64,000 nucleotides of DNA from Pseudoduganella ginsengisoli (GTDB lineage: Bacteria; Pseudomonadota; Gammaproteobacteria; Burkholderiales; Burkholderiaceae_D). The DNA lies in contig NZ_WNLA01000003.1 in the NCBI RefSeq assembly GCF_009720865.1, positions 310,001 to 374,000 on the forward strand, written 5' to 3'. Below the pieces are notes generated by a model. It did not search any database. It saw nothing but the letters and a program-made list of their open reading frames with translations, and was not told where the DNA came from. Each line of letters opens with the position of its first letter. Positions within the stretch are counted from its first letter, which is position 1. A program made the translations under genes and the position numbers. Below, in pieces: positions 1 through 7,922 of the stretch.

Positions 1-2
1 GA

Positions 3-1103
3 ATGATGAGCTTGTTTATTGGCTTGATGTCCGGCACCAGCCTGGATGGCGTGGATGGCGTGCTGGTGGATTTCTGGGCGGGCGCGGCGCGCACCATGTC
101 GGCGGCTTATGTGCCCTTCCCTGACGATTTGCGCGCTGAACTGCTGGCCCTGCAGGCTGCCTCGCCCAACGAACTGGAGCGGGAAGCGCTGGCCGCCAAT
201 CGCCTCGCGCAACTGTATGCACAATGCGTGGCCGATATCCTCGCCCCCACGGACATGAAAGCTGCCGACGTACGCGCAGTCGGCGTGCATGGCCAAACCA
301 TCCGCCACCGGCCCGAACTGGGTTTTACCCGCCAGACCAACAATCCCGCGCTGCTGGCCGAATTGTGCGGCATCGACGTGATTGCCGATTTCCGCAGCCG
401 CGATATCGCCGCCGGCGGCCAGGGCGCACCGCTGGTGCCCGCCTTCCACCAGGCGCTGTTTGCCCAGCAAGGCAAAACCCGTGTGCTGGCCAATATCGGC
501 GGCATCGCCAATATCAGCATCCTCAAAGGCGACAACAATGCCACCGGTTTCGATACCGGCCCCGGCAATGTGCTGATGGATGCATGGATCGCCCGGCACC
601 AGGGCAAACCCTATGACGACAATGGCGCCTGGGCCGCCAGCGGCACGCCCATCCAGCCACTGCTGCAAGCCATGCTGCAAGACCCGTATTTCCTCCTGCC
701 TCCGCCAAAAAGCACCGGCCGCGATTTATTCCACATGGACTGGCTGCAACGCCATTTGAGCCACTACCCGGACGCCCGGCCGCAGGATGTCCAGGCCACG
801 CTGCTGCAATTGACAGCGCAATCGCTGGCCGATGCCATTACCACCCATGCCCCGCGTACGGAAGCCGTCTACCTCTGCGGCGGCGGCGCCTACAACAGCG
901 TGCTGATGCAAGCGATCGAAAACAAGCTGGGACAGAACGTGAAAGTCGCGTCGACCGACGCATTGGGCGTGCCGCCGAACCGCATGGAAGCGCTGGCGTT
1001 TGCGTGGCTGGCATTCCGCTTCAACGAGCGGCAGGCAGGAAATTTGCCCGCTGTAACAGGGGCGAAGGGAGAACGGGTATTGGGTGCACTCTACCCGCGC
1101 TAA
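3..1103 (+). CDS. anmK: Anhydro-N-acetylmuramic acid kinase
   Basis: AnmK cleaves and phosphorylates 1,6-anhydro-MurNAc to MurNAc-6-phosphate in the cytoplasm, recycling peptidoglycan. The 366-residue protein begins with the family signature IGLMSGTSLDGVDG, and has the sugar-kinase motifs HGQT (about residue 97), NIGGIANI (about 167) and GFDTGPGN (about 183), and the late LCGGGAYN motif. The length is normal for the family. Two ATG codons (3 and 6) are possible starts. The window begins only two bases upstream, so the ribosome binding site and promoter cannot be seen. The gene converges on erpA. Confidence 0.95.
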   Translation: MMSLFIGLMSGTSLDGVDGVLVDFWAGAARTMSAAYVPFPDDLRAELLALQAASPNELEREALAANRLAQLYAQCVADILAPTDMKAADVRAVGVHGQTIRHRPELGFTRQTNNPALLAELCGIDVIADFRSRDIAAGGQGAPLVPAFHQALFAQQGKTRVLANIGGIANISILKGDNNATGFDTGPGNVLMDAWIARHQGKPYDDNGAWAASGTPIQPLLQAMLQDPYFLLPPPKSTGRDLFHMDWLQRHLSHYPDARPQDVQATLLQLTAQSLADAITTHAPRTEAVYLCGGGAYNSVLMQAIENKLGQNVKVASTDALGVPPNRMEALAFAWLAFRFNERQAGNLPAVTGAKGERVLGALYPR

Positions 1104-1164
1104 GCGGGGTAGGCACGAAGCCGCGCCGGCGGGATCGCCCGCCAGGCGGCATCAGCAGAAGACC

Positions 1165-1536
1165 TTAAACGGAGAACGACGAACCGCAGCCGCAAGTCGA
1201 CTGGGCGTTCGGGTTCTTGATGACGAACTGCGCGCCTTCCAGATCATCCTTGTAATCGATTTCCGCGCCAACCAGGTATTGGTAGCTCATCGCGTCGATC
1301 AGCAATTGCACGCCGTTTTTCTCCATCGTCGTGTCATCTTCGTTGGTGATTTCATCGAACGTGAAGCCATACTGGAAGCCGGAGCAGCCGCCGCCCTGCA
1401 CGAAGACGCGCAGTTTCAAGTCTGGATTGCCTTCTTCTTCGATCAGTTGCGCAACTTTTTCAGCGGCCGCATCGGTGAAAACGATGGGCGACGGAATCGC
1501 GTCTTGCGCTTGCGTGGCTTCTGCTACTTCACTCAT
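1165..1536 (-). CDS. erpA: Iron-sulfur cluster insertion protein ErpA
   Basis: A-type Fe-S carrier of 123 residues that delivers clusters to target apoproteins. The three conserved cysteines are visible: the [11 protein letters not shown] motif in the middle and CGCGSSF at the C-terminus. I chose the ATG at 1536 rather than the longer open frame because AAGGAG lies seven bases upstream and the protein then starts MSEVAEA, ahead of the conserved [10 protein letters not shown] segment. It is transcribed away from the argC group through its own short upstream region. Confidence 0.95.
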   Translation of the reverse strand: MSEVAEATQAQDAIPSPIVFTDAAAEKVAQLIEEEGNPDLKLRVFVQGGGCSGFQYGFTFDEITNEDDTTMEKNGVQLLIDAMSYQYLVGAEIDYKDDLEGAQFVIKNPNAQSTCGCGSSFSV

Positions 1537-1563
1537 TTGGTACTCCTTCAAAATCAATGCCTT

Positions 1564-1569
1564 ATTATA
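1564..1569 (-). promoter_or_regulatory. Possible -10 box of erpA
   Basis: On the minus strand TATAAT occurs 28 bases before the erpA start codon. A matching -35 hexamer is not convincing, so this is a one-box prediction and may depend on an activator. Confidence 0.4.
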
Positions 1570-1628
1570 GACCGTCGCACGAACTCATGCTGTAGGCGGC
1601 CACTTCTACGATCCACTACGCAACAACG

Positions 1629-2027
1629 TTATTTCGGCGGCAACGCGGTAATTTTGCCGGATGCTGCGGTGCCTGCAGCCGCGGCTGATGCAGCGAAACC
1701 CGATGCCGCAGCGCCGGCGCCTTCCGTCAGCCCCACACCCTGCGACGGCGGCGCCGGTACACCCGCCGCCTTCAGCGCCGCCTGCAACGCATCGCGCTCC
1801 GCTGTCAGCCGCGCAATTTCCGCCTGCGCGTCATCGAGCTGCCGCTGCACGTCCGGCACGCCCGAACCGTGGCTGGCGCCCATAATGCGCTTGCCCAGGT
1901 CCACGCCCCACACCACCAGCACGCCAGCCATCACCAGCACCACGGCAATGCCCAGCACGCGGGCCGCCAGTGGCGGCCGCTTTTCTTCCAGCACCACCGT
2001 GCCTTTAGCGCCGTTCTTCACAGGCAA
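1629..2027 (-). CDS. Small membrane-anchored coiled-coil protein, unknown function
   Basis: 132 residues. After a short charged N-terminus comes one hydrophobic helix (about residues 20-45, VLGIAVVLVMAGVLVVWGV), then a stretch typical of a coiled coil (DVQRQLDDAQAEIARLTAERDALQAAL), then an Ala/Gly/Pro-rich tail. It is probably a single-span inner-membrane protein with the coiled coil outside. The start is a TTG that directly follows the argC stop codon; a GTG two codons later is the alternative. The tight junction points to co-transcription with argC. Small membrane proteins sit at this place beside argC in other Burkholderiales, but I cannot assign a function. Confidence 0.75.
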   Translation of the reverse strand: MPVKNGAKGTVVLEEKRPPLAARVLGIAVVLVMAGVLVVWGVDLGKRIMGASHGSGVPDVQRQLDDAQAEIARLTAERDALQAALKAAGVPAPPSQGVGLTEGAGAAASGFAASAAAAGTAASGKITALPPK

Positions 2028-3065
2028 TTACGGCAGCAGCGCAATATTGTTCAAGCCCGTGCCTTCGTCCAGGCCGAACATCAAGTTCATGCACTGCACT
2101 GCCTGGCCGGATGCGCCTTTCACGAGGTTGTCCTGCACCACCAGCACGATCAGTGTGTCGCCATTGTCCGGACGGTGCAGCGCCAGGCGCAGCATGTTCG
2201 CGCCACGCGTGGTGCGGGTTTCTGGATGGGAACCCCAGGGCATCACGTCAACGAATGGCTGATCCTTATATGCGTCCTCGAACAGCTTTTGCAATTCCTC
2301 GTTCGACACGTCCTTGGTCAGGCGCGCGTACAAGGTCGAGTGCATGCCGCGGATCATCGGCACCAGGTGCGGCGTGAAGATCAGGCGCACTTTGTCAGAA
2401 GTGAAACGCTGCAGCTGCGCAACGGTTTCCGGCGTGTGGCGGTGGCCCGATACGCCGTAAGCCTTGAAATTATCGGAAGCTTCCGAGAACAGGATACCGA
2501 TTTCCGCCTTGCGGCCCGCGCCGGACACGCCGGATTTGCAGTCAGCAATCAAATTGCCCGCGTCAATGACGCCGGCCTTCAACAGCGGCACGAAGCCCAG
2601 CTGCATCGTGGTCGGGTAGCAGCCCGGATTGGCGATCAGGTTCGCGCCTTTGATGTCTTCCCGGTTCAGTTCCGGCAAACCATATACGGCCTCATCGATC
2701 AGCTGTGGCGCCGTATGGGCAATCTTGTACGTTTTTTCAAATACAGCCTGGTCCTTGATGCGGAAGTCCGCCGCCAGGTCAATCACTTTCACGCCAGCTT
2801 TCAGCAGCGCAGGCGCTTGCTCCATGGCCACGCCGTGCGGGGTGGCGAAAAACACCACGTCGCACTGGGTCAAGTCCACTTTGTCCGGCGCGGAAAATGC
2901 CAGATTCACACGGCCGCGCAGGGAAGGATACATGTCAGCCACCGGCAAACCATCTTCCTTGCGCGACGTAATTGCCGTCAGCTGCACTTGTGGATGGACT
3001 GCCAACAATCGCAGCAGTTCCACTCCGGTGTAACCGGTGCCGCCGACGATGCCAACTTTGATCAT
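2028..3065 (-). CDS. argC: N-acetyl-gamma-glutamyl-phosphate reductase
   Basis: Catalyses the NADPH-dependent reduction of N-acetylglutamyl phosphate to the semialdehyde in arginine synthesis. The 345-residue protein opens with the Rossmann signature [18 protein letters not shown] and contains the active-site segment ANPGCYPTT with the catalytic cysteine near residue 150, as in the ArgC type 1 family. I chose ATG 3065 because AAGGAAAG precedes it and the dinucleotide-binding motif then starts at residue 3; the open frame continues upstream to 3290 without family similarity. The small membrane-protein gene follows without a gap. Confidence 0.96.
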   Translation of the reverse strand: MIKVGIVGGTGYTGVELLRLLAVHPQVQLTAITSRKEDGLPVADMYPSLRGRVNLAFSAPDKVDLTQCDVVFFATPHGVAMEQAPALLKAGVKVIDLAADFRIKDQAVFEKTYKIAHTAPQLIDEAVYGLPELNREDIKGANLIANPGCYPTTMQLGFVPLLKAGVIDAGNLIADCKSGVSGAGRKAEIGILFSEASDNFKAYGVSGHRHTPETVAQLQRFTSDKVRLIFTPHLVPMIRGMHSTLYARLTKDVSNEELQKLFEDAYKDQPFVDVMPWGSHPETRTTRGANMLRLALHRPDNGDTLIVLVVQDNLVKGASGQAVQCMNLMFGLDEGTGLNNIALLP

Positions 3066-3147
3066 GTTCTTTCCTTGAGAGTGAATGGTAAAAAGGACGT
3101 GTATTTTATCAGGGCTGAAAAACCAGCGTCGCCTGCTGAAAAAAGCA

Positions 3148-3177
3148 AAAAGCCGCCAGGCGAACCGGGCGGCTTTT
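3148..3177 (-). terminator. Rho-independent terminator of rplM-rpsI
   Basis: Ten-base inverted repeat (AAAAGCCGCC and GGCGGCTTTT) with a 10-base loop, about 40 bases past the rpsI stop. In minus-strand direction the stem is followed by a U-rich run. It separates the ribosomal-protein operon from argC. Confidence 0.85.
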
Positions 3178-3216
3178 CCACCAGCACCTGGCAAGCCAGG
3201 TGCTGCATAAGCGAAA

Positions 3217-3609
3217 TTAACGCTTCGAGAATTGCTTTGCGCGACGTGCTTTGCGCAGACCAACTTTCTTACGCTCAACTTCACGTGCATCGCGGGTCAC
3301 GAAGCCGGCGCGTGCCAGATCGCCCTTCAGCGCTGCATCGTAGTCGATCAGGGCGCGGGTGATACCGTGGCGCACTGCACCTGCCTGGCCGGACTCGCCG
3401 CCACCGTGCACGTTGACTTTGATGTCGAAACGTTCGGTGTTGCCGGTCAGTTCCAGCGGCTGACGAATAACCATCAGGCCGGTTTCGCGGGAGAAGTATT
3501 CAGCGGCTGGTTTGCCGTTGACGATGATTTGGCCGGTGCCAGCTTTGATGAACACACGAGCCACTGCACTCTTGCGACGGCCGGTGCCGTAGTTGTAGTT
3601 ACCGATCAT
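3217..3609 (-). CDS. rpsI: 30S ribosomal protein S9
   Basis: 130 residues, the usual size. It starts [20 protein letters not shown] and ends in the diagnostic basic tail that reaches the P-site tRNA ([15 protein letters not shown]). The [16 protein letters not shown] segment is the conserved S9 core. The gene lies 9 bases downstream of rplM in the near-universal L13-S9 operon. Confidence 0.98.
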   Translation of the reverse strand: MIGNYNYGTGRRKSAVARVFIKAGTGQIIVNGKPAAEYFSRETGLMVIRQPLELTGNTERFDIKVNVHGGGESGQAGAVRHGITRALIDYDAALKGDLARAGFVTRDAREVERKKVGLRKARRAKQFSKR

Positions 3610-3618
3610 GGCAATTCC

Positions 3619-4047
3619 TTACAGTTCGAGTGCTTTAGGTTGCTGGGCAGCGTGCGGGTGCGAACCTTCAGCGTACACTTTCAGCTTCTTGATCATTGCG
3701 TAGCCCAGTGGGCCTTTTGGCAGCATGCCTTTAACGGCTTTTTCCAGGGCGCGGCCAGGGAAACGCTGTTGCATTTTCAGGAAGTTGGTTTCGTAGATGC
3801 CACCTGGGTAGCCCGAGTGACGGTAGTAGGTCTTCTCGGTTGCTTTGGTGCCGGTCACGCGCAGTTTGCCTGCGTTCACGACAACGATGAAGTCGCCGGT
3901 GTCAACGTGAGGGGTGAATTCTGGCTTATGCTTGCCGCGCAGTCGGCGTGCCACTTCGCTGGCAACACGGCCGAGGACTTTGTCCGTCGCGTCAATCACG
4001 AACCAATCGCGCTGGACTTCATGGCCCTTAGCGGAAAAAGTTTTCAT
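3619..4047 (-). CDS. rplM: 50S ribosomal protein L13
   Basis: 142 residues, standard length. Conserved segments include [20 protein letters not shown] near the N-terminus and the GMLPKGPLG motif near residue 115. It is the first gene of the rplM-rpsI operon, with its own promoter about 110 bases upstream and a leader in between that could support the L13 autoregulation known from other bacteria. Confidence 0.98.
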   Translation of the reverse strand: MKTFSAKGHEVQRDWFVIDATDKVLGRVASEVARRLRGKHKPEFTPHVDTGDFIVVVNAGKLRVTGTKATEKTYYRHSGYPGGIYETNFLKMQQRFPGRALEKAVKGMLPKGPLGYAMIKKLKVYAEGSHPHAAQQPKALEL

Positions 4048-4158
4048 GTTTTGACTTTCTGTGAAAGATTAACTAACGCTCAAATGGTGGTTCCGCCCTG
4101 GTGTTGCAGCGGACGCAGCCTTTTTGTTTACTTTTCCTGAGCGAATGGAAAGCCTGCG

Positions 4159-4188
4159 AGTATAGCAGTGTTTAATTAAACGGGTCAA
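4159..4188 (-). promoter_or_regulatory. Sigma-70 promoter of rplM-rpsI
   Basis: Minus strand: -35 TTGACC (4188-4183), 18-base spacer, -10 TATACT (4164-4159). The predicted transcript has a leader of about 105 bases before rplM. The -35 box lies only a few bases beyond the stop codon of the PAAR gene, which is read on the same strand. Confidence 0.8.
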
Positions 4189-4193
4189 GCCGG

Positions 4194-4460
4194 CTATTTG
4201 AGTGAGAAATTCGGCCGGGTCGATAGCAAGGTTGCGCCGCAACTGGTTTTGTCTCCCTCATAAGCAACAGCCTTGCCGTTGATGCGATGGCGCGGGTGAC
4301 CGGTTGCGACGGTGCAGTTGTCATGTCCCCGTATCGGACACATGACCTTGTCGCCAACGACTGCGATGGGGATCGAACCGGCTTTGACATTGCGGGAACA
4401 GCATTCGATGACTTTGCCGCCATGAGAAGTGGGATCACCCAGCCGGATCACGTTAGCCAT
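4194..4460 (-). CDS. PAAR-domain T6SS spike tip protein
   Basis: 88 residues made up only of a PAAR domain. It starts MANVIRLGDPTSHGG, and the metal-binding Cys/His pattern is visible (SHGG, CPIRGHDNC, GHPRHRINGKAVAYEGDKTSCG). PAAR proteins cap the VgrG trimer and sharpen the T6SS spike. The gene overlaps the preceding Tli4-like immunity gene: its stop TGA shares bases with the start, and ATG 4463 (ATGA overlap) is an equally possible start. An AGGAG lies upstream. It is the last gene of the T6SS block, and rplM follows directly. Confidence 0.9.
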   Translation of the reverse strand: MANVIRLGDPTSHGGKVIECCSRNVKAGSIPIAVVGDKVMCPIRGHDNCTVATGHPRHRINGKAVAYEGDKTSCGATLLSTRPNFSLK

Positions 4461-6169
4461 CATTGATCTCCTGCCAATTTGGTTTCCGTCAACGCAATCG
4501 GCACGTTCCGCTCGTCTACGCGTAGCAATTGCCAGGCGGTTTTGCGCGCAACCACGGCTGGTTGCCCCGCAAGACGCTGCCACCAGTGCAAGTGGACGCG
4601 ATAGCGGATATCCGGCGTGGTTTCCCCTTGCGCAAACCAGCGCACCGGCTCGACAGCACCAGCGTCTTTGCATCCCCACCAGCCACTGGCCGGACTTGGC
4701 GAACCGCAGGCACACGTGGCGCCAGGCGCCAGCGTGACCTCGGCAAGATCTGCCGCAGCGCCCCCGACCACCATGTCCCGGGCATCACTTAATTGCGCGC
4801 TACCCGGTTGTAACGGACGGGCACACCACCGCCGGTCGATCAGCTGCCATTGCGACGGCTGGGCCATTTGAAACGTCTTACCTTCACCAAACAGGCGCGA
4901 CCACCCACTGCGTGACTGCAGAATAGCTTGCGGCATCGCGCCCCCGTCACGGAAATAGCGCAGTTGCCCGCCTTTTACCTCAGTGCGGCCATCATCTTGG
5001 TCCGCATCCAGGCATTTCCACCAGCCAGCCTGCGGGCAAGGGCCGGCACTGGATACCATGCCGAGTGTGACGACAGGTTTGGCATCGACAGGTGCCGCGA
5101 CCGGCCGTATCTTGATTGAACCGAGTAACTTATCCCACAACGCCAGCGCTTCCGCATCCGTCAGGCTTGGTGCCCGGGCGCCCTTTTTATTGTCTTTGAG
5201 GCCAGTATCCAGTTCGATGTCAACTTCAGGGTGAAATGGGTCATTCGCTGCACCCACACTGTAAAAATTGAACTCATGCCGGTCGTGACTGCCAGGTAAT
5301 GCAGGTACTCTCGCCAGCACCTGCTGGCCATTCCACTCAAGCACCGTACGTGACTCACGGCTGAAAAATTTGATGCGGTCATACCATTTGCCCTGGCCAT
5401 GCGCACGCGCCATACGTTCCGAGCTGGCATAGCGGTCGAGGAAATCCTGTTGGGGCTTGACGTAATTTAGATTTTTCCGCGACTCAATCGAGAAATGCAC
5501 ATCGGGGAACTCTGCCAGGCGGATGCCGAGTTGGATGTTTTCATATGTCGACCGCCGGTCCGCGATAGCGCCATCGATGCAAATGCCTTCACCGGACGGG
5601 ATTTCATTATCCTTGCGGGCACGGAGCTGGCGTGCCACTTCTTCGTGCATATTGAACTTTCGTGGAAGATCCTCCTCAAAAATCCCCAGCCCTTCCATCA
5701 AATAAATGTCGTCGCCTAGTACAAAGAACGAATGCAGGTGATATCGCGCGAGCCCAGACTTGCTCAACAAATGCGTCAGTCCCGGCATTTCCCCTGGCAA
5801 GCGCTTCCCCGCCCGATCGTCGAGCACGGCATCCGGACTAGCCGTACCAGCACTTTCACGCCGCATATTTTCCCTCATATATTCTTCTATTCTCCCATCC
5901 AGTTCCGCAGCTTGACCTGCATAGCGGCTCACTTCTGTATCAACTGTCATCCGCCCGTAGACAACCTTAGCTGACGCCGGCACCTCGATGACAAAACGGG
6001 TAAAGCAAATGGCTTTCGTACGCTTAAAGAGTGGCTGCAAGCGATGTGGCAATGACATAGTGGTCGCCCTTTCCTGGGTGATGGCGGCGCGGCCGCCAGT
6101 GGATTGCGCCAGCGTCGGCAACGAGCTTGCAAAGCAGGCACAAAGCAATACGCGAGTGATCAAGTTCAT
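4460..6169 (-). CDS. Tli4-family T6SS immunity protein (second copy, long form)
   Basis: 569 residues with a cleavable signal peptide (MNLITRVLLCACFASSLPTLAQ), so the protein is probably periplasmic. The N-terminal 300 residues contain the pattern CFTRFVIEVPASAKVVYGRM, recognised from Tli4 immunity proteins, which bind and block Tle4 phospholipases. The C-terminal third carries two tandem units of the form C-P-x-x-G-W-W-x-C (about 365-440 and 475-550); the other copy in this window has only one. The start at 6169 follows the effector stop codon by two bases with GGAG upstream, so effector and immunity are translationally coupled. The family call rests on motif memory and on position next to the lipase. 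Confidence 0.82.
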   Translation of the reverse strand: MNLITRVLLCACFASSLPTLAQSTGGRAAITQERATTMSLPHRLQPLFKRTKAICFTRFVIEVPASAKVVYGRMTVDTEVSRYAGQAAELDGRIEEYMRENMRRESAGTASPDAVLDDRAGKRLPGEMPGLTHLLSKSGLARYHLHSFFVLGDDIYLMEGLGIFEEDLPRKFNMHEEVARQLRARKDNEIPSGEGICIDGAIADRRSTYENIQLGIRLAEFPDVHFSIESRKNLNYVKPQQDFLDRYASSERMARAHGQGKWYDRIKFFSRESRTVLEWNGQQVLARVPALPGSHDRHEFNFYSVGAANDPFHPEVDIELDTGLKDNKKGARAPSLTDAEALALWDKLLGSIKIRPVAAPVDAKPVVTLGMVSSAGPCPQAGWWKCLDADQDDGRTEVKGGQLRYFRDGGAMPQAILQSRSGWSRLFGEGKTFQMAQPSQWQLIDRRWCARPLQPGSAQLSDARDMVVGGAAADLAEVTLAPGATCACGSPSPASGWWGCKDAGAVEPVRWFAQGETTPDIRYRVHLHWWQRLAGQPAVVARKTAWQLLRVDERNVPIALTETKLAGDQ

Positions 6170-6171
6170 GG

Positions 6172-7911
6172 TTAGCTCCACTTCATTGTCTGGGCAATGC
6201 GAACGATGCTGTACACAGTGCTGTACAGCGCGTTTTCATCCTTATAGCTGGCTTGATGTTCATAACCGATCTGCCGGAAAATGCCGCGGAATTTTCCACT
6301 ATGCAATTGGTCTTCCGCTGATGACAGGGGCACGGTTTGATCGCCAGGGTCGGCAGCGGGCAAGAGGGTGGCCCCAATCGGCAATCCTGCCTGGCTCTGC
6401 ACAGCCAATACCGGTACTCCGGCTGCGAGAGCCCCTTTCTTGACAGGGCTAGTTAGCCGCAACTGCCCCTCCGCATTGTCGTCGCTTAGCGCCAGGCCAG
6501 CAATTTCACTGGAGTTAACATGCGTGTCGAGATCCCACACGACTTTTTTCCACGCCCGCCTAGTCGTGTCTACGCCATAATGGGCGTAGCTAACTGGATG
6601 GTAAAAGCCAGCAAGGGTTTGATGGAAGGTCTTTGCTTTGTCGAGCAATCTCAAGGTATTTCGCATCCCATAGCCATCTAGCCCACCGGGATTAATCCAA
6701 AGCTCATTCAACAACTGATACCACTTTCCCTGGACCTTGTAGATCTCCTCATAAGGATCCCCCTTGGCCGGCAACTGAAATAGCGTCGTTCCATGGTGCT
6801 GCACCTGCAGCCAGCCATTGCCATATGTCTGACTAGGCAGCAATTCCAGCCCGCCCTGCGCATTGGCCAGCACACAAGTCACATCCGGCCCCTTTTGCCC
6901 CAGCACCTTGCGCAGTATGCTGTCTGTATCCCCCTCAAAACCACACCGTATGCGTTTATAGCCCGCCCCGGCGCCAATGGCAGGCATCACGCCGTGAACG
7001 ATACCAAGCACCTCGTTCAACCCACCCATTTCCGGGTGCACCGCTGCCCGCGCCACCAGTCCCCCCATGGAATGCGTCACCAAAATCACTTTCTCGCACT
7101 TGAATCCCTTGGCCCTGTACGACTGGATCAATGCCCGCACACGATCCGCAATGTACTTCCCCGATTCCCGATTCGATCTAAGCCAGTTATAGCCCATCGC
7201 ATGCACCGGATACCAGCAGCCACGCATGATCTGCTTGAACTCTTCCGCAGTGAGCGGCTGCAATGGCGGCTGCGCATAGGCGCCCCACTTGGCAGGCGGC
7301 ACATCCAGTATGGTGCGGCGCCACCATCCCGCCGGGTTGCCGTCATCACCGAATGGATCATTGAAATTTTTCTCACATAAGCGCAGCAATACACCGTAAC
7401 TCGAGTAATAGACTTCCCCCCAGCCCCGCTCCAACGCTTTCTGCACCTTGGTGCGGCGATTGGGCGTAGTAACAGGGTCATCGATCAGCAGCAGCGAATC
7501 AGCCCGGCCTAAATACAGGGTCGCAAAATTCGTTATCTGCTTGTTCCGTGCATCGGCGGTCTCGCCCGGATTGCCAGTGGGATTTAACTTCGGATCATAA
7601 TCATCGACTTCTGTGGCCTCGGGATCGAGTTGTGCCTGCCGTTGAGCTGGCGTGGCATCTTTCAACTCCAGGCACGCTCCCGTATCATCCGGGCGCCATG
7701 CAATATTGTCCGATTTCTTCAGTTTCTCCTGCCGCGCCTTATTCATTCGCAAATGCGACCCCATAATCCCCGGAATAAAAACAATCGGCAGCACGCGGTT
7801 CGGCGCCACGCACATCACCTGCGGTTGTTTGAGCTGCCGTGGTGTGCAATAGCCCTTTGCCTTCTTGCCGCCGCTATCAACGTCCACAGGCAATCGTTGT
7901 CCAGTCGCCAT
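6172..7911 (-). CDS. Tle4-like T6SS phospholipase effector (intact copy)
   Basis: 579-residue alpha/beta hydrolase. The oxyanion-side motif FIPGIMGSHLR is at about 45-55, the nucleophile elbow VTHSMGGLVAR puts the serine at residue 281, a GDQTVP motif gives a likely acid (Asp524), and YEHQASY gives a likely histidine (His552). The elbow is T-H-S-M-G rather than strict G-x-S-x-G. It lies between vgrG and a Tli4-like immunity gene, the arrangement expected of a Tle4 lipid-degrading effector aimed at rival cells' membranes. No signal peptide is seen, as expected for T6SS cargo. ATG 7911 lies 11 bases from the vgrG stop. Confidence 0.85.
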   Translation of the reverse strand: MATGQRLPVDVDSGGKKAKGYCTPRQLKQPQVMCVAPNRVLPIVFIPGIMGSHLRMNKARQEKLKKSDNIAWRPDDTGACLELKDATPAQRQAQLDPEATEVDDYDPKLNPTGNPGETADARNKQITNFATLYLGRADSLLLIDDPVTTPNRRTKVQKALERGWGEVYYSSYGVLLRLCEKNFNDPFGDDGNPAGWWRRTILDVPPAKWGAYAQPPLQPLTAEEFKQIMRGCWYPVHAMGYNWLRSNRESGKYIADRVRALIQSYRAKGFKCEKVILVTHSMGGLVARAAVHPEMGGLNEVLGIVHGVMPAIGAGAGYKRIRCGFEGDTDSILRKVLGQKGPDVTCVLANAQGGLELLPSQTYGNGWLQVQHHGTTLFQLPAKGDPYEEIYKVQGKWYQLLNELWINPGGLDGYGMRNTLRLLDKAKTFHQTLAGFYHPVSYAHYGVDTTRRAWKKVVWDLDTHVNSSEIAGLALSDDNAEGQLRLTSPVKKGALAAGVPVLAVQSQAGLPIGATLLPAADPGDQTVPLSSAEDQLHSGKFRGIFRQIGYEHQASYKDENALYSTVYSIVRIAQTMKWS

Positions 7912-7922
7912 CTCATGTCCTT

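Noticed and set aside
1128..1143. GGCGGG/CCCGCC hairpin between anmK and erpA as a terminator
   Set aside because: Stem is only six bases and no U-tract follows on either strand.
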